A stretch of 64,000 nt of DNA from Lamellibrachia columna (lineage: Eukaryota > Annelida > Polychaeta > Sabellida > Siboglinidae), in assembly GCA_963662155.1 (NCBI GenBank), contig OY759262.1, forward strand, positions 67,280,203-67,344,202, given 5' to 3'. A program made the position numbers and the translations under genes. Positions 1 to 11,297 of the stretch are shown one piece after another; positions within the stretch are counted from its first letter, which is position 1, and each line of letters begins with the position of its first letter. Under the pieces are notes generated by a model. That model searched no databases and had not been told where the DNA came from. It worked only from the letters and a program-made list of their open reading frames with translations.

Positions 1-453
1 GTTTTAGCACCCTTTTCACCGCCCTTTGTTTTTATATTTGAACGTGTAGAGCCAGTCTTCAACTTATTTTTGCGTTGCATGTTTACATCATTGTCCACAC
101 AAATTGTTGACTATCGCTACACCACCGTCGGCCATCACATGTGTGTAGGCAAGGGGTAGCCTCTATTATCCAGGCTCCGCGCTGTGGCGCCACCTTTTGT
201 CGCACATTGTCAATCGCCTACCCTCTAGACTAACCCCCGGTTGCCATCGTATTTGTGTCACTGTCTGTACTTCAACATAGGTTATTTATTTTCTGTACTG
301 CAAGATGGAAGGAGGGTTATTTGATAAACAGAATCGGACTTGGGCTTTGGGGAACCCAGTGGGCACACGAAGTATTTTACCCGCTGTGTCAGAAAGTCGT
401 AAAACGACGTCTATTAGACGTCTTTCTATTGACTCTATACATGACGTCGAGGA
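1..453. other. Unassigned sequence
   Basis: I see no gene, RNA or recognisable repeat here. The short open frames on both strands overlap each other and resemble no family I know. Confidence 0.4.
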
Positions 454-640
454 ATTGTAACTGCTAGCAGCGTGAATATGTTTAAAAACAAGGTTAACAC
501 ATATCTCAGGAGGGCGGGTTACACGTAGATGGACATTGTTGGACTCTCGATAAGCCAATGGCTTCCTTGTCCACTTGCCATCTGGACCTTTGGCTCGGAT
601 GGTAAATGTTGTTACATCTTGTTAAATATATTAGAAATCT
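454..640 (+). mobile_element. 5'-truncated LINE 3' end
   Basis: From about 454 the sequence matches the last codons and 3' UTR of the LINE copy at 1476-1845. Shared pieces include the coding stretch for VNMFKNKV, the motif YLRRAGY-like end, and the downstream text with GGACTCTCGATAAGCC. Only the last 25 or so codons remain, as expected for 5' truncation during target-primed reverse transcription. Upstream sequence is unrelated to the element. Confidence 0.7.
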
Positions 641-1023
641 TTTCATTGATGCTAAATCATTTGTGGGAATTCACATATGTTAGATACAAATCAATTACGA
701 TGAAAAAAATTATGTTATGACAGAGTGACATCGTGCTAAAATTTTCCGCCGTGACGTATATATATGTTTATTATGTATGTAAGGTTTTTTTTTATGTATG
801 TAAGGTTTTTTTATGTATGTAAGGTTTTTCAGGCCTTTCACACGGCAATTTGCATCGTGTGAAACCCATCCATGCCCGTGAGAAATTCAAAAGTTTAAAA
901 AATATATTGTGTTGTATAATTATATACGAAGTAATGCGCCTGATAAAAGTAAAAAACATATTTGCCCGTGGCCGTGTGAAATGTTGCACTGCCCGTGTAA
1001 GCTGAACCTTAAAAGAAAACTGT

Positions 1024-1030
1024 ATGTATG

Positions 1031-1065
<35 letters not shown>

Positions 1066-1175
1066 ACGCATACACAGATACACACACGCACACGCACACG
1101 CACACGCACACGCACACGCACACGCACACGCACACGCACACGCACACGCACACGCACACGCACACGCACACGCAT

Positions 1176-1262
<87 letters not shown>
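1024..1262. repeat. Compound microsatellite (GTGC)n-(GCACAC)n-(TA)n
   Basis: A run of GTGC at about 1028-1066 is followed by GCACAC repeats to about 1180 and then pure TA to 1261. GT/AC-rich and TA tracts both favour non-B DNA. The several open frames through the block are artefacts of repeat periodicity. Confidence 0.95.
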
Positions 1263-1263
<1 letters not shown>

Positions 1264-1475
1264 CATATACATACATTAATATAAAATTATATTCAATAGT
1301 TCATGACAGAAAATGCACCTAAATCACGCAGGGTGATTGACATCTATTATACATAGTTTTATTGACATTTAAATTTCGGTGAACAAATAACCTTTTTCTA
1401 GCAGCTAGGTAGCGTCATATTCAAACCACATTCAATTGTCATTTTGAGTCTTGCCGGTCATATATTTTACCCGGA

Positions 1476-1845
1476 GGTTAAGAGGAGATCAGATTGAAGT
1501 TTTTAAGATATTGAATGGGTATGAAAATATTGATAGAAATATGTTTTTCTCACTCAAGAAGGATAGCAGAACTAGAGGACATGAGGTAAAATTAGTAAAG
1601 GATCAATGTAGATTGGACATCAGGAAGCACTCGTTGTCACAGAGGACAATAAATGAATGGAACAAATTGTCTACAGATTGTGTAACTGCTAGCAGCGTGA
1701 ATATGTTTAAAAACAAGGTTGACACATATCTCAGGAGGGCGGGTTATAAGTAGATGAACATTGTTGGACTCTCGATAAGCCAATGGCTTCCTTGTCCACT
1801 TGCCATCTGGGCCTTTGGCTTGGATGGCAAATCTTGTTAAATCTT
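1476..1845 (+). mobile_element. LINE 3' end, C-terminus of reverse transcriptase ORF plus 3' UTR
   Basis: The frame that ends at 1753 encodes RRLRGDQIEVFKILNGYEN and, further on, RTINEWNKLS and VNMFKNKVDTYLRR. These are typical of the C-terminus of the pol ORF in jockey/CR1-superfamily LINEs. The copy starts abruptly at about 1476, so it is 5'-truncated. Its 3' UTR, ending near 1845, is shared with the fragment at 454-640. Related C-termini occur at 58640-58890 (+) and 30745-30948 (-) in this window. Confidence 0.85.
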
Positions 1846-1859
1846 GTTATCATAGAAAA

Positions 1860-2428
1860 CACGCGCATAGACCTTATAGTGTTGCTAACAATCGTACCTA
1901 ACTACGAGCTACTATTGTTCTGAGTTACGTAATCTACCTCAAACGTCCACGTGGGTTCCTTCTTAATACCCCAATCCCCGGGGGAATTGTATTTCTTTTT
2001 ATGTAAGAATCATCCCAATAACAAGACAGCGTCACAAATTACTTTATAGTATGGATGTTCCATTTTTATAACCAAAGAAAGATGGGTGATAATTCGCACA
2101 CTAGTCTAACAACTTACAACTACTCCGATTCTCCAGTTATTATAGTTGTTACACGTAGAACTTGGCCAAATGTTGCACTAGTTAAAAGACAGAAGCTATT
2201 CTTTGAATATGCAAATTAACGGTTTCGTCTGCTGCTGACGCACGCGCACATATATCGTTCTATGTGGTCACGTGGGACAGAGAGAGGCGAGGAAGGTGCT
2301 TGTGTCTGAAAATAGTCGCATTGTTGGGTTATTGCACGGTTAAATTGATCATTATCGATATAATATGTTGTATGCTAATACAAGTAAAACATCAAGAATA
2401 CGACTTGATAACTTAATCTTAGTCTAAG
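1860..2428. other. Non-coding, possible promoter region
   Basis: No gene is seen. The stretch holds two CACGTG E-boxes (near 1949 and 2271) and a CpG-containing segment at about 2221-2300, unlike the AT-rich surroundings. It lies just upstream of a candidate first exon at 2429. A promoter role is inference only. Confidence 0.3.
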
Positions 2429-2470
2429 ATGGATGCGTCGACGTGCACGTCAAGCCTGAAAGTTGAACGG
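2429..2470 (+). CDS. Candidate first coding exon, 14 codons
   Basis: ATG at 2429 opens MDASTCTSSLKVER and runs straight into a consensus donor, CGG|GTGAGT, at 2471 (phase 0). The upstream 200 bases are richer in CpG than the surroundings. No matching downstream exon was recognised, so the product is unknown. A chance ATG followed by a GTGAGT is quite possible. Confidence 0.25.
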
Positions 2471-2479
2471 GTGAGTATC

Positions 2480-3590
2480 AAACAGGCATGATTATGTTGA
2501 CGATAATGGACAAGTAGATTATTTAGCATGACATTTACGCATATAGTGCTGCCACACTGACACTAACAATGAATGTGGGCTGCCCGAGCACTGCATTGCC
2601 ATTGGCGCTGGCATTATTTATGGAAATTGATGCAAAATATTCTGTCGTTCGGTCGAGTTTGTTGTTACAAGGCAAGGCCCAGCCCCAGACCAGGCCCAAT
2701 GCAATGCCAAGGGCAAGGCAAGGCCCAGAGTATCTTCAGTTTGCCTAATTCTAAGAGGCTAAGCCTAGGCTAAGGCTGAGCCTAAGAATTTGACAGGACC
2801 ATCATATTTCCAGAGCTGGTAGTCCAGTGGCACACTGCCCTGAAAAGAGAAAAAAGTTAATTTCTAACCCTAACATGCTCCTCAAATACATTGTACAGTT
2901 AGTCAGACCTGCATTCTTCATTAGATTTTTCCTGGTCCTGTTTGGCATCGCATGACAAATCGAACCTATTTAGTATTGGGTTTGACATGGCGGTTCCTTT
3001 ATTTTTTATGAAATCCTTGGACAGACTATTGAATTTGTTTTGGTTCAAAGGAAACAAAAAGAGCAAAATCTGCAAAGTAGTTTGTGTTGCAAATATTTTG
3101 GCTCAATGCTAAGTTAGCTTTTGCAAATAACCTGATCTAACGATCGAAGTAAAAACTATGCATTATAATTTATACAGATTTGAACATCAACAAGCCAGAA
3201 TCATGCTACATGAATTGAAAAGGAAGCTTTAAGTAACTCCACAATTGAAGTCTGAAAACTAAACTCTGAATAATACTACCGTGACTTTGACAGTGATGTG
3301 ATATTTTACGATTGCCTTAATTCAGTCATTGTGTATATTTGTATGTTTAATTTTGTAAACAGTAACAATTAGTGTATGCTTTCAAAGATAAACTACATCA
3401 AATGCTTAAACTTATAAAATAGCTAAAATAGCTAGATATGAAAGTAAATAATTGATTAATACAGAAAGTTAATTTAATTGAATTGAAATTAATTGTTTAA
3501 TTAAATAGTAGAATTTGTGAGATTAATTTAATTGGAGAATCTCTGAGTTAATTGTAATTTAATTAATTAATTTAACTTACAAGTTAATTA
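2480..3590. other. AT-rich non-coding stretch
   Basis: No gene was recognised. A short GC-richer patch with AAGGCCCAG-type repeats lies at about 2675-2740. The end (about 3440-3590) is a low-complexity run of TTAATTAA-like sequence. Confidence 0.5.
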
Positions 3591-3594
3591 CTCA

Positions 3595-4265
3595 ATGTCT
3601 GCCTTGCCTACACATTATTGCTATAGCTTCTTTACAGAAAATATGTTTGAAACACTGTTTATTTTGAGTGATCTTCAGTTATTAAAAGATGTATCTTTAA
3701 TTTGTGAACTGCTAGCCACACATTTGCATTTCCATGGTGCATTAATACTTTCCATTATCTTCTCATTCTTGACTACCCCCAATGCAACAGTTAGGGTGTC
3801 CGGGCAGTGTCATTCAGTGTACAGGCATTTGGTGTTGTGGCTGCAGCTTATTTTCTGTAAAATTCCAACATGGCCACCAAAGTAAGTAAATTGTTGTTTT
3901 TCTACCAAGTTGATACTTGATCTTGTTATTAACACACAATCAAATCGACCATTTCTGTACTGCACATGGGCTATTGCAAGTCATCCCAGTTTCCAGTTAT
4001 AATAATTTTAGTGAAGATGCAATACTGTTTTGGGTGTTACTTGAAACTTTGCAGTGTATATCTGGTACTAGAAACTAATAAATAATCAATGTTATTAATA
4101 GGTAGGCCTACATTCTTCTTGCGGTTACAAGTCCTCTCTTCTTCTCTTAATGTGCTGTAAGAGAAAAGTGATAAATATGTGGGAGAACGAGATGATCGTG
4201 TGTGCACATGCGCATGTGTAGAAATGCCATTTAAGGAGATTGAAGATTGTTGCAAAAAAGATACA
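3595..4265. other. Unassigned, one weak exon-like site
   Basis: The open frame at 3595-3885 resembles nothing I know. Near its end, ATGGCCACCAAA in a good Kozak context (AACATGG) is followed at once by GTAAGT. That could be a four-codon first exon, but the evidence is minimal. Confidence 0.2.
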
Positions 4266-4271
4266 TTTACA

Positions 4272-4427
4272 GGTTAATGGGTTATTCTAGGTCATTGGCC
4301 TTTGTTGGTACCCATACCCAAGCTATTCCAGTGCTAATCTAGTCTGGATTTGAACTCAAGGACTGTCTTGGTATCCACCACAGTTTTTGGGAGTCCATTC
4401 CACTGATCGATCACTCTGATTGAAAAG
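4272..4427 (-). mobile_element. LINE RT C-terminal fragment, antisense
   Basis: Read on the minus strand from 4427, the sequence gives FSIRVIDQWNGLPKTVVDTK and then VLEFKSRLD. This is the W-N-x-L-P block found near the C-terminus of many jockey/CR1-type reverse transcriptase ORFs. The fragment is cut at 4427/4428 by a hAT-type terminus. Confidence 0.7.
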
Positions 4428-5160
4428 CAGGGTTCGAATTTAGCGGGGGCCCGCTGGCCCCTAGATTTACTATACTACGATATCGTTGCATCTCAAAGGC
4501 ACAAAACATACATAATTTAATATTTTATGATGCACTACTGCTACCTATCCTACTTCATTTCTCCACCCTAGTGAACACGAACGAACATCTGAAAGTTCAA
4601 TCCGTCGTTATCCAAACACACGTTGTACAAGCCCATGCAATTAGTCAAAAAACACCATTTTAATATTGATCCGTTTCTGCGGAGTGTTAATCTTAGTCAT
4701 CGCTGTATTCGCCAGGGGGATGTTTGTGTGCTACTGGTTGACAAATTATGAACTAGCCTGGCCAAGACTTGGGAAAGCGTCTTTGATTTTTTTCAATCAT
4801 AATGGCCAATATTTTCAAGTATATGACTGGCGGGGAGAAAATTTTGAAAAGGCAGATAGCAGAAGAAGACAACAAAACTCAATCAAAACGTTTAAAAGGA
4901 AAAGTCTATGATGCTGAGAAAACAAAAAAATTTCCTTGATTCGTGGCTGAATGGCCGACCGTGGCTGGTTCATGACGCTATAAAGACGTTATGTGCTGTA
5001 GCAGGATCCTAAAATATCCTAAATTAGATGATCAGTCAGGACGGCACGCGGTGGAAAGTGGATGTGTCATCATCAAAATTATTGCGATCAAACGGTACGA
5101 AAGCAGCAACAGCCACATCAAGTGTTGTGAGAAACACTTAGTCTTAGACTTAGCCTTAGG
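4428..5160 (+). mobile_element. 5' part of a hAT-type transposon with TTF-zinc-finger-like N-terminus (decayed)
   Basis: The element begins with CAGGGTTCGAATTTAGCG, the CAGGG start typical of hAT termini. At 4801 a frame opens MANIFKYMTGGEKILKRQ. After one frameshift near 4938 it continues as FLDSWLNGRPWLVHDAIKTL, resembling the start of the TTF-type zinc finger of ZNF862/KIAA1586-like hAT proteins. A later frame gives ESSNSHIKCCEKH, like the distal His part of that finger. Stops and frame changes make it a pseudogene. No matching right terminus was found, so the 3' end is open. Confidence 0.5.
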
Positions 5161-5164
5161 CTTA

Positions 5165-5617
5165 CCTGATGTAGTGAAGCCAGGTAAGACTTGATCATAT
5201 ATAACAAAGTGTATTTGTAGCCGTGCCATATTTTATGGATTACCCGTATTCTAAACAGATGCTAGGGATTTTTGGAGACATACGGCTGAATTAAGTTTTT
5301 TTTTCAAAACATTTACGAAAAAATGCTATGCAGATATCACTGGTGACACCTAGCAGATAATGCCTGATGCATATTTAGATAGAGCGGAATGTTAATGTTA
5401 TATTAATTATAAGGTTTCTACCACAAACAGCATGTCTGCATATTATAGCTTATACTTTTAAAAAGAATGACAGTTATTAATTTTCCATATATACTGCTGA
5501 TAGACCTTTTTAGCAAGCAATTAAAACCTCAATCTAGATGTGCACGTTCCAGTTTCATACGACACCTAGGCTAAAATATACATAATTAAGTTTAGGGATG
5601 CTTTGACTGGAATTATT
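5165..5617. other. Unassigned AT-rich sequence
   Basis: No gene, terminal repeat or tandem repeat was recognised. Confidence 0.4.
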
Positions 5618-6360
5618 TCAAAAAATATCTCTCTCACTCCCTTGTACCAAATCTTTCACAGACTTACTTCGACATATTTCTGCGAAATGATGTTTTCTAC
5701 TGCATTTTAAGCAAGTTTTACCCCATGCAGGACACATTTTGTGGGGGTGCTGTCTTCCACATCTCCCACATTTTGTGCTTTCTATTCTTTTGCAGGACTG
5801 ATTCATTGCACTGGCTGGTTTTGGTTTGTGTTTAGAAAACGATTTCAAGTGAACAGCGTGTACTGCTTTGACCGATTCCACCAGACCCTTTTCATGGTCT
5901 GCATCTCTTTTCTGGTCACTTCCGCAGACCCACACATGTCAACTGCTCGATTAAGCGTCAGCTTCACTTGAATACATTTATCTTACATAGAAAACATAAT
6001 TTTATCTCGTATTGTATTCTCTCGTTCTTCAAATTCGCAGCGTCAGCCATTGTGTGCAGTTCAGTAATCATCGAAACATTATTACTCAGAACATTCATAG
6101 TCCCAGAATTTGTAACTCAAAAACATGATGCGTTTTTCTCCAACAAATTTGAGTTTCATTTGCTATGTCCTCATAGACGTCTCTTCTCAACACATTGGCT
6201 TGACCGGCATTGTTGTGAACAGGTTGAATGTTAGCTTGTTGGTCGGCATTGGCAGTTCAGGCGGATCGACCGGCGGATCATCCCACTTGAAGTGGTTGTA
6301 ACGCTCAAGTGCATCCGCGCTTAGTAAAATGGCAAACTTCATGTGGCTCAGTTTTGAATC
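5618..6360 (-). pseudogene. Ty3/gypsy-type gag remnant with two zinc knuckles
   Basis: The minus-strand frame 5935-5618 carries two knuckles in tandem: CGRCGRQHPHKMC (a slightly irregular CCHC) and CLKCSRKHHFAEIC, which fits CX2CX4HX4C exactly. Gag nucleocapsids of Ty3/gypsy retrotransposons bind element RNA through such motifs. Upstream on the same strand, at 6360-6187, a frame reads LSADALERYNHFKWDD, like the capsid-region helices of the same gag class. The two blocks are separated by frame breaks. No protease, reverse transcriptase or LTR was recognised, so this is a solo decayed gag. Confidence 0.6.
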
Positions 6361-6361
6361 C

Positions 6362-6518
6362 ACTTCTCTTGCCAGCATGTACAACTCTTGCCAGCATGTA
6401 CAACTCTTGCAAGCATATACAACTCTTGCCAGCATGTACAACTCTTCCAAGCATGTACAACTCTTGCCAGCATTTACAACTCTTGCCAGCATGTACAACT
6501 CTTCCAAGCATGTACAAC
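6362..6518. repeat. 19-bp minisatellite, about 8 copies
   Basis: The unit is CCAGCATGTACAACTCTTG with small variants (AAGCAT for CCAGCAT, TTCC for TTGC). It abuts the N-terminal side of the gag remnant. The 19-bp period shifts frame each copy, so the three overlapping open frames are artefacts. Confidence 0.9.
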
Positions 6519-6519
6519 T

Positions 6520-7550
6520 CGAACCATTGATGCCATCGTCTCCAATGTTCTGCTATATTGCCTGCAGGCTCAGATATTCTTGGAGCTTTAGATTATTCTC
6601 CGTTATCGACTTATATTCGATAAATCCTGTATCTTAACACCATGTTATAGTCAACAAGTTTATAACGCCATGTGTTACATGCCAAAGGGCGAGTATCCAG
6701 CTTTATTCTGATTGGCTGATAATTACATAGAGTGCGCTATGGTGCTATGCCTGTTAAACTAAGATGTAAATAGCTTTGATTGATTTGATTGATTGTTTAT
6801 TTAGGATCAATAATGTTAAGAAATTTTGTCCCTTGGGTACAACACATGCAGATGTACATATACATAGAGTAACATTACAATGAATACAATACAGAATACA
6901 AAAATGTTATGTACCCATTATCATCATACTCTCGAGTTCCAAATAAACGTATAGTCCAAATAACAGTATAGGGTGGCAAATTGGTCAAATTGAATAATAG
7001 TATAGTACTGAATAACAGTATAGGGTGGAAAACAAATAATAGTATAGTGCAAAAAAAGCACTAGTATATTTGTCTTTTTCAGTGTCGAGGATATCTTTCA
7101 CCTTTTTACTCAATGTAAAGCCAAAGAGTCCATAGAAACTACACAGATCGCAGTGTATTTCAGGTTATTTTTGCCACAGTTGAATGTGCATAACACTTTG
7201 TGCATATTCGCATCATCGCAGATATGTGATGCGCCAAAACCAGGCGCTAGATTTCGCTCGGCGCAGGAGCCTAAAACGCATGGTGTACCTTCAATTTGTC
7301 GAAAATGGGTTAATGATGGAATCAATCAGCGAAATTATCCATCTTTCCATAAATCCATTTATATAAGCTGAAAGATTGTTCAAACTAGTAATATTTAGCA
7401 CTTTATTGAAGCCCCTGATTAGCATCGCGGTTGAGAAACAAAGCCATTTTTACGCGTTTTTGATCGACTGTCTTCGCTCGCTTACAAGCGGGAAACATGG
7501 CTGGAAAGCTTATGACGTCAACTACATGTGTGATTGGGAATCTCTTACTG
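6520..7550. other. Non-coding, mixed short repeats
   Basis: No gene was recognised. At about 6775-6795 there is a TTGATTGATT run next to TGTTTATTT. At about 6950-7060 a degenerate motif AACAGTATAGGGTGG occurs several times. The rest looks unique. Confidence 0.4.
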
Positions 7551-7700
7551 TAGACCAATGGAACAGCTCCTATTTTATATAATTTATCCAGCAACAAAGC
7601 GCTGTTGTTGCTATGGAAGTTGCGAAACGCTTGCTGATTGGTCGAAAACGTACGCGCGCATGCGCAGTTGGCTTGTTTACACATTCCTTTCGTCTTTCTT
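7551..7700 (+). promoter_or_regulatory. Promoter-like block with NRF-1 palindrome and CCAAT boxes
   Basis: CGCGCATGCGCA at about 7657-7668 matches the NRF-1 consensus YGCGCAYGCGCR exactly. It is flanked by GACCAATGG at about 7555 and an inverted CCAAT (GATTGGTC) at about 7637. The possible start codon is about 85 bases downstream at 7751. The role is inferred from motifs alone; some transposon promoters also carry such sites. Confidence 0.35.
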
Positions 7701-7750
7701 CGCCATTTTCGCCTGCTGTTTTCGTCTTCGATTCGTTCAAGAATTGCACT

Positions 7751-8212
7751 ATGGCATCGAAAAAAAGCTTTATTTAGCTACCGAGTTGGATAGCGAGGGG
7801 GTGCAATCTCAAGGACAGCAATTTAGCTGCCGTGGTTGAAGATTACTTCGAAGGCCGTGTCGAGCCCGTGGAGGTCGCCTCAGCAGGGCCAGGGGAAGCA
7901 TGCATAGATTCTGGGTCTTCCTTGTTTCTGTCAGCTCTGGTGTCTGAAGCACTAGCTCTGTCACCTGCTTGCCTTACCATAGATTCTGGGTCATCCTTGT
8001 ATCTGTCAGCTCTGGTATCTAAAGCACTAGCTCTGTCACCTGCTTGCCTTACCATAGATTCTGGGTCATCCTTGTATCTGTCAGCTCTGGTATCTAAAGC
8101 ACTAGCTCTGTCACCTGCTTGCCTTACCATAGATTCTGGGTCATCCTTGTGTCTGTCAGCTCTGGTATCTAAAGCACTAGCTCTGTCACCTGCTTGCCTT
8201 ACCATAGATTCT
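7751..8212 (+). pseudogene. Possible gene start of unknown family running into a repeat
   Basis: ATG at 7751 gives MASKKSFI and then a stop. The neighbouring frame continues as YLATELDSE, and a third as DSNLAAVVEDYFEGRVEPVE followed by a 25-residue repeat IDSGSSLYLSALV... Two single-base shifts would be needed to join these pieces, so either the gene is broken or the pieces are unrelated. I do not recognise the family. The acidic ELDSE and EDYFEG segments recall N-termini of transposon-derived proteins, but that is a weak resemblance. Confidence 0.2.
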
Positions 8213-8214
8213 TT
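7900..8214. repeat. 75-bp tandem repeat, about 4.2 copies
   Basis: The unit begins CATAGATTCTGGGTCATCCT and ends in TTGCCTTAC; copies are nearly identical. The 75-bp period keeps frame, giving 25-residue repeats on both strands (for example KDDPESMVRQAGDRASALD on the minus strand). Confidence 0.95.
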
Positions 8215-8259
8215 GTTTCTGCTGGCTCTGCTGTCGGATCCCCCGCCATTGCGGCCATG

Positions 8260-10632
8260 TTTGTTTTGATCTGGTACTGCTGTTTGTTTTGATCTGGTAC
8301 TGCTGTTTGTTTTGATCTGGTACTGCTGTTTGTTTTGATCTGGTACTGCTGTTTGTTTTGATCTAGTACTGCTGTTTGTTTTGATCTGGTACTGCTGTTT
8401 GTTTTGATCTGGTACTGCTGTTTGTTTTGATCTGGTACTGCTGTTTGTTTTGATCTGGTACTGCTGTTTGTTTTGATCTGGTACTGCTGTTTGTTTTGAT
8501 CTGGTACTGCTGTTTGTTTTGATCTGGTACTGCTGTTTGTTTTGATCTGGTACTGCTGTTTGTTTTGATCTGGTTCTGCTGTTTGTTTTGATCTGGTACT
8601 GCTGTTTGTTTTGATCTGGTACTGCTGTTTGTTTTGATCTGGTACTGCTGTTTGTTTTGATCTGGTACTGCTGTTTGTTTTGATCTGGTACTGCTGTTTG
8701 TTTTGATCTGGTTCTGCTGTTTGTTTTGATCTGGTACTGCTGTTTGTTTTGATCTGGTACTGCTGTTTGTTTTGATCTGGTACTGCTGTTTGTTTTGATC
8801 TGGTACTGCTGTTTGTTTTGATCTGGTACTGCTGTTTGTTTTGATCTGGTACTGCTGTTTGTTTTGATCTGGTACTGCTGTTTGTTTTGATCTGGTACTG
8901 CTGTTTGTTTTGATCTGGTACTGCTGTTTGTTTTGATCTGGTTCTGCTGTTTGTTTTGATCTGGTACTGCTGTTTGTTTTGATCTGGTACTGCTGTTTGT
9001 TTTGATCTGGTACTGCTGTTTGTTTTGATCTGGTACTGCTGTTTGTTTTGATCTGGTACTGCTGTTTGTTTTGATCTGGTACTGCTGTTTGTTTTGATCT
9101 GGTACTGCTGTTTGTTTTGATCTGGTACTGCTGTTTGTTTTGATCTGGTACTGCTGTTTGTTTTGATCTGGTACTGCTGTTTGTTTTGATCTGGTACTGC
9201 TGTTTGTTTTGATCTGGTACTGCTGTTTGTTTTGATCTGGTACTGCTGTTTGTTTTGATCTGGTACTGCTGTTTGTTTTGATCTGGTACTGCTGTTTGTT
9301 TTGATCTGGTACTGCTGTTTGTTTTGATCTGGTACTGCTGTTTGTTTTGATCTGGTACTGCTGTTTGTTTTGATCTGGTACTGCTGTTTGTTTTGATCTG
9401 GTACTGCTGTTTGTTTTGATCTGGTACTGCTGTTTGTTTTGATCTGGTACTGCTGTTTGTTTTGATCTGGTACTGCTGTTTGTTTTGATCTGGTACTGCT
9501 GTTTGTTTTGATCTGGTACTGCTGTTTGTTTTGATCTGGTACTGCTGTTTGTTTTGATCTGGTACTGCTGTTTGTTTTGATCTGGTACTGCTGTTTGTTT
9601 TGATCTGGTACTGCTGTTTGTTTTGATCTGGTACTGCTGTTTGTTTTGATCTGGTACTGCTGTTTGTTTTGATCTGGTACTGCTGTTTGTTTTGATCTGG
9701 TTCTGCTGTTTGTTTTGATCTGGTACTGCTGTTTGTTTTGATCTGGTACTGCTGTTTGTTTTGATCTGGTACTGCTGTTTGTTTTGATCTGGTACTGCTG
9801 TTTGTTTTGATCTGGTACTGCTGTTTGTTTTGATCTGGTACTGCTGTTTGTTTTGATCTGGTACTGCTGTTTGTTTTGATCTGGTACTGCTGTTTGTTTT
9901 GATCTGGTACTGCTGTTTGTTTTGATCTGGTACTGCTGTTTGTTTTGATCTGGTACTGCTGTTTGTTTTGATCTGGTACTGCTGTTTGTTTTGATCTGGT
10001 ACTGCTGTTTGTTTTGATCTGGTTCTGCTGTTTGTTTTGATCTGGTACTGCTGTTTGTTTTGATCTGGTACTGCTGTTTGTTTTGATCTGGTACTGCTGT
10101 TTGTTTTGATCTGGTACTGCTGTTTGTTTTGATCTGGTACTGCTGTTTGTTTTGATCTGGTACTGCTGTTTGTTTTGATCTGGTACTGCTGTTTGTTTTG
10201 ATCTGGTACTGCTGTTTGTTTTGATCTGGTACTGCTGTTTGTTTTGATCTGGTACTGCTGTTTGTTTTGATCTGGTACTGCTGTTTGTTTTGATCTGGTA
10301 CTGCTGTTTGTTTTGATCTGGTACTGCTGTTTGTTTTGATCTGGTACTGCTGTTTGTTTTGATCTGGTACTGCTGTTTGTTTTGATCTGGTACTGCTGTT
10401 TGTTTTGATCTGGTACTGCTGTTTGTTTTGATCTGGTACTGCTGTTTGTTTTGATCTGGTACTGCTGTTTGTTTTGATCTGGTACTGCTGTTTGTTTTGA
10501 TCTGGTACTGCTGTTTGTTTTGATCTGGTACTGCTGTTTGTTTTGATCTGGTACTGCTGTTTGTTTTGATCTGGTTCTGCTGTTTGTTTTGATCTGGTTC
10601 TGCTGTTTGTTTTGATCTGGTACTGCTGATCG
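8260..10632. repeat. 23-bp minisatellite, about 103 copies
   Basis: The unit is TGTTTGTTTTGATCTGGTACTGC, varying almost only at one base (GGTACT or GGTTCT). Because 23 is not a multiple of 3, each reading frame cycles with a 69-bp/23-residue period. No stop occurs on the minus strand, which yields open frames of 846 and 758 codons (KQTAVPDQNKQQYQIK...). These have no non-repetitive domain and are taken as artefacts. A possible Lys/Gln/Ser-rich low-complexity product cannot be excluded. Confidence 0.97.
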
Positions 10633-10639
10633 GATCCAA

Positions 10640-11293
10640 CTTTCTTGTTTGTGCTTTGTGCTAACAGTATTTTTTTTGTTTTTTTCCCATCAGGTTTATG
10701 GGATAAGGTAGCCAACAATAACCCTGGCCAAAATAACAACCATATAACCTGCGATCCTCTTCACCAGTCGTTTTTTTCTCTCTGCTTCGAAAATCAGCGT
10801 GCCAGGTTACTAGCCTCGTTCTCAGTCTACACAGTAAGCTCCTATTATTTTTTCAAATAAATGCAATAATAACCTCATATGTAAAGCATTAATACATATG
10901 CAATCAAAGAAAACTTGCGTACATCTATTAGCTTACCTAATGCCTACATGGTACAGCCATTGCCATTACTTAATATCATATGGTATGGCTCTAGCGCCAA
11001 ATAGACACCCTCACAAATGTAATACAACCAATATAGCTCATTTTTTACTCCTGGTCTTTCGTTTCTTGCATCCAGTGAACAATTCTACAGTGATATATAT
11101 TACACGTTGAAACCATGAACTGAAATTAAACATGGCAGTGACACATAAAAAATGGTAATGCGAGTAACCAAAAATATGTAACGTAAGTAACATTAACATA
11201 TTCAAAAGTGCAATCAATCCCTGGAATTTGACAGGTGCACCACATCAAAACAACTGATTCCAAAACAGTGCCTTTCACCTTAACCCTTTCACC
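10640..11293. other. Unassigned sequence
   Basis: No gene was recognised; the short open frames at 10645-10860 and 10898-11110 carry no motif. A partial TTAACCCTTTC copy just before 11294 duplicates the start of the neighbouring piggyBac-type terminus. Confidence 0.4.
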
Positions 11294-11297
11294 TTAA

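Noticed and set aside
8199..10739. 846-codon open frame on the minus strand
   Set aside because: It is wholly explained by a 23-bp repeat lacking stops in all three phases of that strand; there is no non-repetitive domain.
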